From NCBI GenBank assembly GCA_027625915.1, contig JANTQA010000012.1, positions 5,602,501 through 5,666,500 on the forward strand: a DNA stretch of 64,000 nucleotides, in the 5' to 3' direction. This DNA is from Anaeramoeba flamelloides (lineage: Eukaryota; Metamonada; Anaeramoebidae). Made by a program: the position numbers and the translations under genes. The notes under the pieces were generated by a model. That model saw nothing but the letters and a program-made list of their open reading frames with translations, had not been told where the DNA came from and made no database searches. Each line of letters starts with the position of its first letter. The first letter of the stretch is position 1. Below, in pieces: positions 46,023-56,952 of this stretch.

Positions 46023-47335
46023 AGTATCAGTAAACTCAAAAAAGTCTTCAAGTAAAATTAATAGTAAATTCAAAAAATATTTACAAAACCTTGAAATTGA
46101 AAAATGAAGTAGAAATCTGATTACTGCAAAACCAACCTTTTTTTTAAAGCCATTTTGAAAATGAACTTATATTTTTAAAAGTTTGATATATTTGTTACAT
46201 TTTCAAAATGTATAAAATCCCATTTACTATTTGTTGCAAAATAAATGGTATAAAATTTTCATTCAGCTTTTCAAAATTGTAATTTTTAAATCGTGCCTAT
46301 TTCAAATTTTATATTCTTAAAGTCAGTTTAAATTATTATTTTACCTTTTAGAATTGGGAAATTTGATTATTTCTTTTGTTTCTTAGGAATGTGATTTTAT
46401 TGAAAAGCGAAATGAAAATTTTGATCTTTTTATTTTACAATTAACAGTATGACTGAATTATTTCAAAAAACATTGATTTTCATAAAAGATAATAGAAATC
46501 TTATAGTCTGTGAAGAAAGTGTACAAAAATAAACTATAACAATGAAATCTCAAACTATTAAAATAACCACTGTATTAAAAAAGCACTTAATTTCGAAAAA
46601 AATTACATCAATTATTTTAAACTTAAATAAAAGATAATTTCTTAATTCTCATAGCAGATTTCAAATCTAAAATTTTCACTTTGTTTTACTAAAAAAATTC
46701 TGAGAAAAACTGAAAAGCAAAGAAATTAAAAATCCCCCCCAATATACTTTTTTTCAAAACTGGAAAATTCAACTTATAATCCGGAGAATTGCTTTTTGTA
46801 ATTTTATTGATTTTAATCAATAATCAATCACTGAATCTTATTTTTTTCGGGTGGTTATTAACAACCAAAAAACTAAATCTATCAATAGAATTTACAATTA
46901 TTTATCACATTTTTTCAATATTAACAAGCAAATAACAATAATCATGAATTAATAATTCCATTATCAAAAAAAAAAGTATGCATATGATCAAATAATTGAT
47001 TTTAATAAGAACAATTCCTTGTTTATACTCTTTTTATTTGAATAGGGGTCTTGAATAGTCGTTTAAGTTTCAAGAAATTTAAAAAATATTTGTGAATTAA
47101 ATAAATGATCAATTTTTTTAGATCTTCAAGGAATACAATATCTGATTTATTTTTCATTTGAATTTTTAAAATAAAGATTCAAGTTTCAATTTTATTTGTT
47201 CATACAAACTCTCAACAATTATTAAGAGTGAGATTTACTAAAAATGAAAATGTTATTCAAAAATTTTTTTGTTTTCTAGTTTGATCATAAAATAAAACAA
47301 AAAAGGATCAAATCTTTTTTTCTGAAAATTTAATT
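46023..47335 (-). mobile_element. TTAA-family repeat element, inverted copy C
   Basis: The reverse complement follows copies A and B: AAAAAGATTTGATCC, CCTTGAAGATCTAAAAAA, AGAGTATAAACAAGGAA, GTAATCAGATTT, TTTTACTTGAAGACTTTTTT and the end GAGTTTACTG. The 5' end is lost at a G run (47334-47343). A ~350 bp segment around 46140-46480 is extra relative to copy B. Confidence 0.6.
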
Positions 47336-47663
47336 GGGGGGGGCTGAACTTTTTTAAAAGTGATAAAACGTTTCAATAAAGTTGAACAACATATTTGAAT
47401 AATTAATTTTAAATATATCCTTGCGTAAAATAATCACACTCTCGCCTTTGTGAAGAAATAAAGAATAAAAAAAAAAAAGTTACCAATCCGTTAAAGTATA
47501 ACTCTACTTTGGAATTTTTTTGTATTTGTTTTTTTAACATTTTCTTTAAAATAAAGTTTATTTATAAATACAACAATTCTTAATTAATTCCGATAAAACA
47601 CTAAAAAAATATCCATTTTTAACGATAGTTGATTCGTGTCTACCTTTTGAGGGTTTTTATTAG

Positions 47664-48362
47664 TAAACTATTTTTCAGTCAAAGGGGCCCAGTTGTACTG
47701 GATATAATACATGTGTTTAAAGGGTTTGCATAGTATTAGAAGAAAAATTTTATTTTGGAAATTTTCAAAATTACAATCATTTTTTCACATTTTTGTTTTT
47801 TTTTTCGATTTTTTTTTTAAAACCTTATTCATTTGCAAAAATATTTTTTATTGCAAAATCAATAGTCACTTGGTAAAAATGTGTTATTCTAAGGTCTTTG
47901 TAACTGTGTAAATATTGTTGAGAAATCATATTGATTTCTATTGCAATTCTATTCGATCTTTGATCTTGATATTTGTTTAATAAATACGTGAAAAATTTTT
48001 CACTTCATTTTCATTTCCTTTTTCAAATAGAGAACAAAAATACCAACAAAATTCGTTTGGAGACTTTATTTCTGAAAGAAAAGTATGGAAAATGAAGTGA
48101 AAAATGTTTGATATTTATTATTCATATACCAGTAAAAGATCAAAACGAACATTATTTTTTTTTCTCAATATGGCACCTAAGAATTTGAGTTTTTCAATTT
48201 TTAAGATAATCTATTGATTAATTAGTTTTCTTTCCAACAAATATCAACAATTCTTTGATGTATATTATTCTCTTTATTTCTTATTTGTTCTTCAAAGGTC
48301 AATTATATAAAAGAATTGATGTTTGAAAAAAACGTTGGGCACCTTTGACTGAAACAGAGTTT
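47664..48362. mobile_element. TIR element of the TTTCAGTCAAAGG family, ~700 bp
   Basis: AAACTATTTTTCAGTCAAAG at the left and CACCTTTGACTGAAACAGAGTTT at the right. The interior differs from the 22594 copy. It contains its own inverted repeat (TTTTTCACTTCATTTTC near 48000 against GAAAATGAAGTGAAAAA near 48090). No gene. Confidence 0.7.
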
Positions 48363-48525
48363 AGTTCCATATAAACATCAATATTTATCAAAAAAAACCC
48401 TTCAATTGAGTTATCATTTTTACTCTTCTTTAAAAATATTTAAAATTTAAATTACTTAAAATTTAATCTTATATCTTTAATTCAATTCTAAAATATTTAC
48501 TTCTTTTAACAATTGTTTATTCAAT

Positions 48526-48526
<1 letters not shown>

Positions 48527-48560
<34 letters not shown>
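48527..48560. repeat. TA microsatellite
   Basis: About 16 uninterrupted TA units. A second tract of about 13 units lies at 54463-54490. Confidence 0.95.
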
Positions 48561-48562
<2 letters not shown>

Positions 48563-49029
48563 TACCTAGCCAAATATATTAATAAAAAAAAGTTCTGTCT
48601 AGCATCTGAAATATATTGGTATTAATTAGGAAAAGAAGGAAACAAATTGTTACAAAACAAAAGAGATTTTTATCCCATTTATTATTCTACCTAAATAATA
48701 ATAATATCAATAATCAATTGTGTTATTGATATGTGCGATTTTTTTAGATAATCTAGATTTAAACATAATTCGATAAAACCCTTGATTTTAGTCATTTATT
48801 TTTCGTTCGAGAAAATTTAACTGTTTTTTTTTTAATTCTTGATTATTTTGGTTATCAAAACTTTTTTAATTCTTCTTAACCTCAACATAATAAAAAAAAT
48901 CAATAACAGATTTTATTAAATTTCAGAAATATAAAAAAAGTTTCAAAAATATTATTATTATTTCTTAATATGAAAAAAAACAAAAAAACCTTTTAAAAAA
49001 ATTAAACCGTAAAGGTTCTAATTTTATAA

Positions 49030-49500
49030 TAATATTAAGAAATTTAATAAATTTCCAAAATAAATCAGATTCCAAAAATTTTGACACACCAAAAATCAAA
49101 AATGGGCAAAAAAAAAACTAAATTTGTTGTAATTTTCTACAAATAATATTAAATCAGATTTAAGTGGCCAATTATTGTTTTTTTTTAAGTAATCATTTTT
49201 GTCCATAAAAAATAATCAAATATAAAAAGAAAAAAAAAGTGTTTGTTCGAAATAATGAAAGCAGGAGATAAAAAAGTCAATTAGTAAATTTGTTGAAATT
49301 TAAAAAGCAACTATTTTTCGAACAAATGATAAGATACCATCAACCAATTGTATGTTATTTTTCTATTTATACAAACTTAACACTAACTTTCTATCAACAA
49401 ACTAAAAAAATTTCAGATCTAACAAAACAGATTATGTAACTGAAAAAATTAAAATGAAAATAAAAAAGGAAAAGATAAAAAAATGATATTCAATTTTTTC
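49030..49500 (+). repeat. ~1 kb dispersed repeat family, copy 4 (diverged)
   Basis: TTTTGACACACCAAAAATC, GAAAGCAGGAGATAAAAAAG, AGTAAATTTGTTGAAATT, TCGAACAAATGATAAGATAC and GAAAAGATAAAAAAATGATA follow copy 1 in order. Poorly preserved. The remaining 49500-50047 before PIG-C holds only chance-like minus-strand frames. Confidence 0.5.
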
Positions 49501-50047
49501 TTGATATTTCTTGTCCAAATTACTTTCTTTCTTTTTTAAATACCACACAATGTTACTAAATACGTTAAATTTATTGTCAAGTTTTCTGACCCTTGGGACA
49601 TATAAGTAAAATAACACTGTTAAGGAAAAAATCACAATTTTTATAAAAAAACATCGACCTTGAAGAAATCCGTTTTTTAAATGAAACATTTTTTATTAAA
49701 ACTGCCAAACTATTTTCACTTCATTTTATATCATTTTCTTTCATAGAGTTTTCGAAAGAAGCATATTGTATTAGGAAAACACTTATTCTTTGAGAAAATT
49801 TATGGAAAATGAAGATAAAAATACTTAATATTTCTTGTTTAAATCTAGGTAAGAGGAAATTAATTTCAACCCTACAAAACAAAACAAATAACAAGTAAAG
49901 AGTGTTAATAAAAATCATAGGCTGTAAATAAAACAACTTCCAAAAGAGTTAATATTTAGGTATGATTGAATATTGATTTTATTTTTTATCAATTCTTTTA
50001 TTCCCATTTTTGCTTTCTTCGAATTATTTGACTAACAAAAACGCTGT

Positions 50048-50968
50048 ATGACTGAAATTGAAACACAAACAAAACTGCAAAAACACGGCAAGGAAGAAAC
50101 AAACAAAAAAACAAAAAAGCCATGGAGGAAAATTCTTTATATCCAACAAGACTATCCTGACAACCATACCGATAAATCCTTTTTAGAATTTTTGGTCTTG
50201 AATGCCACCTCGATCAAAAGAAATTTCAGCGAACTAGCATTAGACGCGACGTCTATCACCCAGGAAGTCTCGATTGTCGCATTATTTTTAATAATCTTTA
50301 ACCAGTCGTATAACAACACGCTCTCGTTGGTGCATTTCATTTCGATCAACCTAATCCTAATAGTGCTTGGCTACCTATTATTTATTTTCTTTACCCATGA
50401 AGTTGCCATCACTTGGTGGAGGATCTTTAATCATTTGAAAACATTCATAATTTTATTTTTAACCTTGTTTAGCTTATCGCCGGTGTTAAGAACTTTGACA
50501 AAGTCCATTTCAAATGATACAATTTGGGCGCTTGCAATCTTTTTGTTTTTTTTGCATTTATTCTTCCAAGACTACGACTATTTAAACGGCTTTAAAGAAC
50601 GGTTTTTTGCTCCTTTTTCTTTGAATGCGGCAATCTTTGGATCTGTGATCTTGGCTTCAAGACTCAATTCTAATTTCTTAGTTTTTATTTTGCTAGCCTT
50701 TTCCTTCCAAGTGTTCGCACTCTCTCCCTTGCTAAGACACTCGATTAAAAAGTCTTCAAACGAAGTCCAAATTCTATCAACAGTCTTGCTCTTTACTCTG
50801 ACCTTTGGCCTGATCGTCCCAATAAATAGATTGTCTGCAATCATCTACGTTTTCCTCGTAGCGTGTATCAATTTCGGCTTCCCTCTAGTTTTGATGGATG
50901 CCCAAAAATGGAAATTCTTTATCCAGGGGCCTTGGGATTGTGCTGTTGTGCAAAATACCCATGATTAA
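50048..50968 (+). CDS. PIGC: PIG-C / GPI2, subunit of the GPI-GlcNAc transferase
   Basis: A single intron-free frame of 306 residues, close to the family length of about 300. After a Lys-rich N-terminus comes PWRKILYIQQDYPDNHTDKS (residues 25-44), which fits the PIG-C opening W+K+LY..Q..PDN..D..F. Later family blocks are FSLSPVLRTLTKSISNDTIW, the FxDY element HLFFQDYDYL, SLNAAIFGSVILASRL, FALSPLLR and the C-terminal FIQGPWDCA. About eight hydrophobic segments make it a multi-pass ER membrane protein. In the family it works with PIG-A, PIG-H, PIG-P and others to transfer GlcNAc to phosphatidylinositol, the first step of GPI anchors, which amoebae need for surface glycoproteins. Its codons are richer in G+C than anything within 5 kb. 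Identity is secure. Confidence 0.93.
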   Translation: MTEIETQTKLQKHGKEETNKKTKKPWRKILYIQQDYPDNHTDKSFLEFLVLNATSIKRNFSELALDATSITQEVSIVALFLIIFNQSYNNTLSLVHFISINLILIVLGYLLFIFFTHEVAITWWRIFNHLKTFIILFLTLFSLSPVLRTLTKSISNDTIWALAIFLFFLHLFFQDYDYLNGFKERFFAPFSLNAAIFGSVILASRLNSNFLVFILLAFSFQVFALSPLLRHSIKKSSNEVQILSTVLLFTLTFGLIVPINRLSAIIYVFLVACINFGFPLVLMDAQKWKFFIQGPWDCAVVQNTHD

Positions 50969-51119
50969 AATCCTTTATTTTTTTTTTTTCTTTTCTTTCA
51001 AAATAACTATTGTAAAAGTCTACATAGATACCTTTTTTTTTTTTTTTTTTTATGTTTTATTTGAAGTTTAATAGCAATCTAGGCATTTTTAAGCTTTTCA
51101 GCACTCATATTAGTTACGA

Positions 51120-51300
51120 ATGGATCCAAACACTTGTCCTAAAATCGCTTTCGAAGGCACTATATGGTTTGTTTCAAAAAGTTATTTGGATCTTGGGATC
51201 AAAATTGATCTATCCAGTAATTAATATTTGTTTTTTCCAATTACATACTTGCTTCTTCAAGAAAGAAACTTGTCTTGAGGAATTACTGTAACACGAATAA
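51120..51300 (+). other. Candidate tiny two-exon gene, unidentified
   Basis: ATG at 51120 opens MDPNTCPKIAFEGTIWFVSK followed by SYLDLGIKIDLS up to a GTAATT donor at 51217. Acceptors at 51261 or 51265 would add 5-8 residues to a stop. Codons are as G+C-rich as those of PIG-C just upstream. Against it: two other frames over the same bases are also open (plus SYEWIQTLVLKSL; minus NHIVPSKAILGQVFG), and no family is recognised. Confidence 0.25.
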
Positions 51301-52580
51301 CTAGTTATTTTGCATTTATCCCAATTCACTAATATTTGGCACATGATAAAACTATTTTAACACCAAAGATATAAGGGAAATTGTAGGATATATCCTTATT
51401 GTCATAATCGGAAAAATTTCAAAATTGTTAAATTGTATTTCTTCCTATTTTTGATGGTTTATCTCGATTAATTTTTTTTGTATGAAACTTTTTAAGAGTT
51501 TTTAATAGTTTGCAAAGCAAAAATTTAAATGCCTGTTTTGTGATTAGGAGTAAGCAATTACTTGTGCTTTTAAAAAAACCAAAATTGTTGAAACCATCAA
51601 TAATAAATATTTTTAAATTTTTTGATAAAACCAAGTTTTTACCACCAATGTTCAATAAATAATTTTTTTACCCCTTAAAACAAGAAAAATATTTGAAATG
51701 GTTTGATTCCTGACTTAATTATTATTTTTTACAATCCTAGAGTCAATCCTCGAACTTAACAACCACAGTCATCCTGCTTTATCCAGGAAAAGGTTTTTAC
51801 AATTAAAAAAGCCAATAAAACTTCAATAGAATTGTTTATATTGTAAAAATTGAGAATTTGCCCAATTTTGACAATTAATGAGTTTCCCAAATTGTAAAGG
51901 AGTTGATAAAAATTTGTAAACAAGAAATATTATTACAAAGATAAATTTAAAAAAAGAATTATGAAGATATTAAAAAAGAAAATTTTTTGATGAGAAAAAA
52001 AAAAAAGAATTGGGATATTTTTTAAATTTGTATCAAAAAACATTTTTATTGTACAAAAATAATTTGTAAATAATTACATTCAGAATTTTTTAAATAAACA
52101 CCAAACTTATCTTTTCTCTTTTTTAATATTAATACAAGGGTTAGTTTCAAGGCTTGGTTTAAATCTAGCATATTATAACAAAATACAGATATTCTTATAT
52201 TCAAAAACCAATCTTAAAAAATAAAAATCCATTGATTAAATATTTATTACCGATTTTAGATATCTTCAACTTAGTTTTTTTCGACCACATTATTTGTTTC
52301 AGATTCTTTTTTTTTTTTTTTTTTGATTAAAGTCTATTAAACAGTATTAATTGTTATTAGATAGTTAATTATTTGATAATTATCTATTATTCTTAAAAGA
52401 AAAAATTGTGATCTTTATATTTGAAAAAAATATACACGAAAAAGAACCAGTCTAAATATATTATAATCTGTAATTTTCCATTTATTAAAATATTTTTTTT
52501 GTTGAATATTTTTGATATTCAATTTAAAAATACATAAAGAAAGTATTATTTAGAGACTTTTTTGAATTTATAATTTTTTT
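51301..52580. other. AT-rich intergenic stretch
   Basis: 51565-51655 resembles 56045-56120 (CCAAAATTGTTGAAACCAYC then AATAAAWAATA), a short dispersed repeat. A plus-strand frame ILESILELNNHSHPALSRKR follows an intron-like TCCTAG at 51741. It might be a last exon of something, but nothing upstream connects. Confidence 0.3.
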
Positions 52581-52783
52581 TTACAATCAGTTTCACTTTT
52601 AAGGCACAAACTTTCAACAGAATTTAAGGCACAAAAAAATCTCAAATTAAGGCACAAAATTTGGAATTTTTTTTTTTACAATTTATTTTTACTAGAATTT
52701 GAATTTTGTGCTTTAATTTGAGATTTTTTTTGTGCCTTAAATTTCGTTGAAAGTTTGTGCCTTAAAAGTGGAACTGATTGTAA
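52581..52783. mobile_element. Palindromic MITE-like element, 203 bp
   Basis: TTACAATCAGTTTCACTTTT ... AAAAGTGGAACTGATTGTAA. The two ~85 bp arms are nearly exact inverted copies, and each contains the phrase TTAAGGCACAAA three times in near form. The loop is about 25 bp. Would form a strong RNA hairpin if transcribed. Arms recur at 26994 and 29813. Confidence 0.85.
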
Positions 52784-53555
52784 TATTAATATTAAATTAT
52801 TTATCTTTAATTTTTTCTTTGAAGGGTAGTAAACTTATTATTTTTTCTAAATAAAAAAAAGTCAAAGTTTTTATAAAATAGGGTGTTGGTGGTGTCTTGA
52901 ATTTAAAATGAGAAGATCTTATGCCTCACCTTAAATATTCAGATTATCTATAAAAATAAGTCCTTTTGTTTTGATCAAGGTATTTATCAGTTTGAATAGG
53001 AACATTACAAATTTAAAATTTTTTGTAATAAAATTGTTTATTTTAGTTATTTTTTAAGTTTTTGTTTTTTTTTTCTACACAGTTTCAAAAAGGATTTTTG
53101 ATTTTTTCATTTTTTATTTTGTGATAATTTTATTTTTTTTTTTTTTTTAATTAATTGTGAGGTGTATTGGATACAATACTAGGGTCATAAAAAGTTCAAG
53201 TATATCAAATGTAATTAGTAGTATTTGGTTGTATTTTATAAATAAAAAAATATTTGGAGTAGAAATATCAAGAAAAAATCAAAAATTATTTTTTTTAAAT
53301 TCAAAGAAGCCCAAAGTTCTTATGGGGTTACTTAAATGAGATTGTGTATAATTTAAAATATCAAATATATTTTCATTTTTTATAGAGGGTGTATCTGAAA
53401 AGTATCAATATTAATGAAAAATAAAACTAAAAGCATTAAGAAATCCATTTTAAGCATATGTATTATAAATATCAACTAACTAAAAAGTAATAATTAAGGG
53501 TGGTATTTGTTTATAGAAAACTTTTTTCCTTTTAGATAATCATTTTCACTATTCA

Positions 53556-53745
53556 AAACTCTATTTCACTCAAAGGGGGGCATCTAAAAAAAAGAAAAAT
53601 TCCCTTTTTTTTAAGAATCAACAAAACTGGGGTTGTTAAGAAATACTGGAAATAATAATGTACGGATCGAGTAAATAATTGTGCAAGAAAAGTCTGAACA
53701 AACCATAAATTACTGAAAAAAATATATTAAAAAATTTTATGGTAT
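53556..53745 (-). mobile_element. Fragment of the TTTCAGTCAAAGG TIR family, inverted
   Basis: Begins AAACTCTATTTCACTCAAAG. Its reverse complement continues as AATTTATGGTTTGTTCAGAC near the far end, like the 22594 copy. About 450 bp are missing. Confidence 0.6.
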
Positions 53746-54459
53746 CTTTTTATTCTAACCTCTCATATAAAAATTTTTAATTTATTACAAATTAAAATGT
53801 TGACATAAAAATTTTAATTATAAATGATTGAATTTTAAAAGAAAATTCATAAAATCCCATATTTCTTAATGTTAATTTAGAGTTTCAAAACATTTTTTTT
53901 CAAATTGGCTTTTTATGAATAATAAAAATGAAAAGAGGAACAAAAAAAAAACAAAAAACTAATTTTTTTTGATTAAATTATAAAAAAAAAATGAGTATTT
54001 TAAAATATTATTTAAAATTGATTTCAGGGTTATTATTCAAATCATAAACTCCTAAAATTTCATTTTTAAGGTTAATTGGGAACAATTGTAAAAATTGAAC
54101 AATACGAAATCAATTGTATGGTTAAATATATAAATTTTCAAACGGTTATAACATTTCTAATTTGAATATTGATAAATATTCTAAAAATGTAAATTTTCAC
54201 CCTTTATATTTTTTAGAAATCAAAAAAATTACAATTCTGAAAATTATTAATAGAAAAGTACTGAAAATTGTAATAATATTTTGATATTAAATAATAAACT
54301 CAGATAATTTTTATTAATTTCAAATATTAAACTTAATTTTATCTCCCGAAAGGTGTTTTATTGTTTTTAAATTTACATTAATTAAAGGAAATGTTTTGTT
54401 TAAAATGCTTTTTTTCTATTAATTCCCATAATATGAATTTTAAATTTTGTCAAAAAAAT

Positions 54460-54492
<33 letters not shown>

Positions 54493-55330
54493 TTTATATT
54501 ACGATAAATGTATAAATAATTAAATTAAGATAATAAATGCATTTTAATGAATTTTAACATTTATCCAAGGAATTATCACAATAAATAATATTTTTATTTT
54601 TCGTCAGTTTCTTAGCAAATTTTTAATTTTTTTTTTTTTTTTTTTTAGTTCTACGATTATCGAAAGGTGGAATTGATAAATTTAAAATATTTAATATTTA
54701 TCACAATCCAACTTGTTACCAATTGTGCAATGATTTATATATTGGTCGATAAATTTTTGGGTTTATTTTTGATTTTTTACTAATATTTACAATTAATAAT
54801 AAAAATGGAATGTCTTATTTTTAGGTAATGTAATTGATTTAATGTGAAAAAATCATTTTTCAATTTTCAAAATTTAATCTGAATTTGTAATACTAAAATA
54901 TGTTTGAAAACTATTTTACTGTTTTCAAAATAAACCATCCTTAATTTTTCATCATTATTTTTAATAAAAATACTATTTCTCTTTTCTTAAGGGTTCAGAT
55001 ATTAATGAAAAGAAAACTCACAACAAACAATAAATCATTTTGATTTTTGTTTCTTAAAGTCTTGTTATAAAAATTGAAATTGTAAAAATTACTACAAATT
55101 TTAAAACAAAATCAATTATTTATTTACAATATCCACAAATTTTACTTGAGTTGGCCTATAAAATTAGTTTGTTCTCTGACAAACAACTGAATTCTAAATT
55201 ATACATGTATTGAAATAAGAAGAAAAAAAAAATACTGGTATTATTTGAAAAACTGGTTTTAAACCTTAATTGATTATGGCCAAAATAGATTCGTCGTTAA
55301 TAATCAAAGTGTGTTTTAATTGGGTGGAAA
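53746..55330. other. AT-rich intergenic stretch
   Basis: Only a TA microsatellite (54463-54490) and A/T tracts recognised; no gene or named repeat. Confidence 0.4.
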
Positions 55331-55969
55331 AGGTAATAGTGTTGCATTGTTCACATGGGTCTAATAAATCTATTAGTATATATTATTATGCAATAATATT
55401 ATTTTTTTTGTTACTAATGATCACTTTTTAGATTTTTCATTTTATAAATTGTTTTTTTAATTCTTTTTTCAAATTCAAAAATAGAAACTCGAAATAATAT
55501 CATTACAGTATTTAAAAACAAATCTTGAGAACCTCCAAAAGTAACTATTTTTTTTTTTTTAATTTCCAAAGATTTACTTCATAATAATCAACACATAAAT
55601 CCACAAAGAATGATTCTTTTAGTTTCCTTTTTATAAAACTAATTGTGGTATCAATATATTTCCAATATTTAAGTAAATAATTGGTAAAAAACAAATTTAT
55701 TAATTAATTATTTAATTTCAAAAAAAATTGAATTTTTTAACAATAATCTTCATTTCACTACAAATTTGAGAGAGATATTTTGCAATTTTGGAATATGATT
55801 AGTGATAATTCTCCCTTTGATTTTGTGACTATAATTCAGATTTTATTCTGAAATTGTTTGATATTTTACTGAGACAAACAATAATTTTTAATTGATGAGA
55901 TCAACAATAAATCGTATTATTTTGACTAATCGATTTATTAGAGCCAGGTGAACTATGCAACACTATTAC
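55331..55969. mobile_element. TIR element (GGTAATAGTGTTGCA ends), 639 bp
   Basis: GGTAATAGTGTTGCATTGTT at the left and AACTATGCAACACTATTACC at the right. The ~40 bp inverted ends are nearly exact. The interior aligns with 23280-23913 throughout. Better preserved ends suggest a younger or complete member. No gene. Confidence 0.8.
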
Positions 55970-56769
55970 CATTTACTTTTAATGTCAAAATATTTTAATT
56001 TTAGGCTTCTCTTTGGTAGACGCTAGTCCTTTAACTTTGTGAATTTTTGAGCACATTAAACCCAAAATTGTTGAAACCACCAATAAAAAATACTTGGAAA
56101 ATTTTGATATCCAACACCAACCTAATTTTAATGAATAAAGTGAAATGAAAATTATTCAATCTAGTTGTTAAAAGTATTTTTCAACCCACTTTTCTCTTGG
56201 AGAAAAAATAGTAGTAGAAAAATTGCGACACACGAAAGAAAAATGAAAATATTCATGACATTAGATTAGAACACAAAGACAAAACAGTTTGTACAATTAT
56301 AAGAAAAGTTGCCTTTCTTTTAGTTATTGTAAAAACAAATGTTATCCAGTTTTTGATAAGGTGTAAAATTTTTGATTAACAAAAGAAGGATCAAAAGGTT
56401 TCAATATCAATTTCTTGGGAATGTGTTTCTTGGATTTTCTTGCAATTCATTAGAGTTTTTCCTAAAACTCTAAAAATGAGTTTTGCAAATTTGTTTTAAA
56501 AAAGTGAGTTTCAAATCGTAGTCAAATATTTTCAAATCAGTCAATATTTCTAAATTTATTGTATGTAAGAAATCTTTACTTTTTCTGATTGCAAATTTTT
56601 AAAAAGAAAATTTAATATTCAAAAACTGTTCAGCCTTTGAAATTTTTGTAAACACCCACTCTATTGAAAAGATTTCTCCACATTTGTTTTTTAAAAAGTG
56701 ATCTTTTTTGATTTTTTTGTTAATTTGAAAATTCATTTTTTTATATTTCTTTTTATTTATTTAATAATC

Positions 56770-56808
<39 letters not shown>

Positions 56809-56952
56809 AAGAAAAATTTTCCTTTTCTTTTGAAAAAAAATTTCCAAGATGTTTTTTTGTTAATTTTATTTTATTGTTTTTCTTTTTTTTTTTTTTTTTT
56901 TTCCTCTTTAAATTTTTTTTCTTTTTGAAACTCAAAACCTTTTAGAACTATC
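55970..56952. other. Upstream region of the alpha-actinin gene
   Basis: Starts with the shared phrase GGCTTCTCTTTGGTAGACGC (56004) that also follows the sister element at 23950. The remaining ~900 bp holds isolated protein-like frames but no gene. Long T runs at 56775-56808 and 56880-56903 precede the start codon. Confidence 0.35.

Noticed and set aside
49432-49936. Two adjacent minus-strand frames upstream of PIG-C
   Set aside because: First overlaps the diverged ~1 kb repeat; neither has coding-like composition or a family match.
48527-54490. TA microsatellites as possible replication origins
   Set aside because: Simple TA runs are expected in such AT-rich DNA; no further origin signature.
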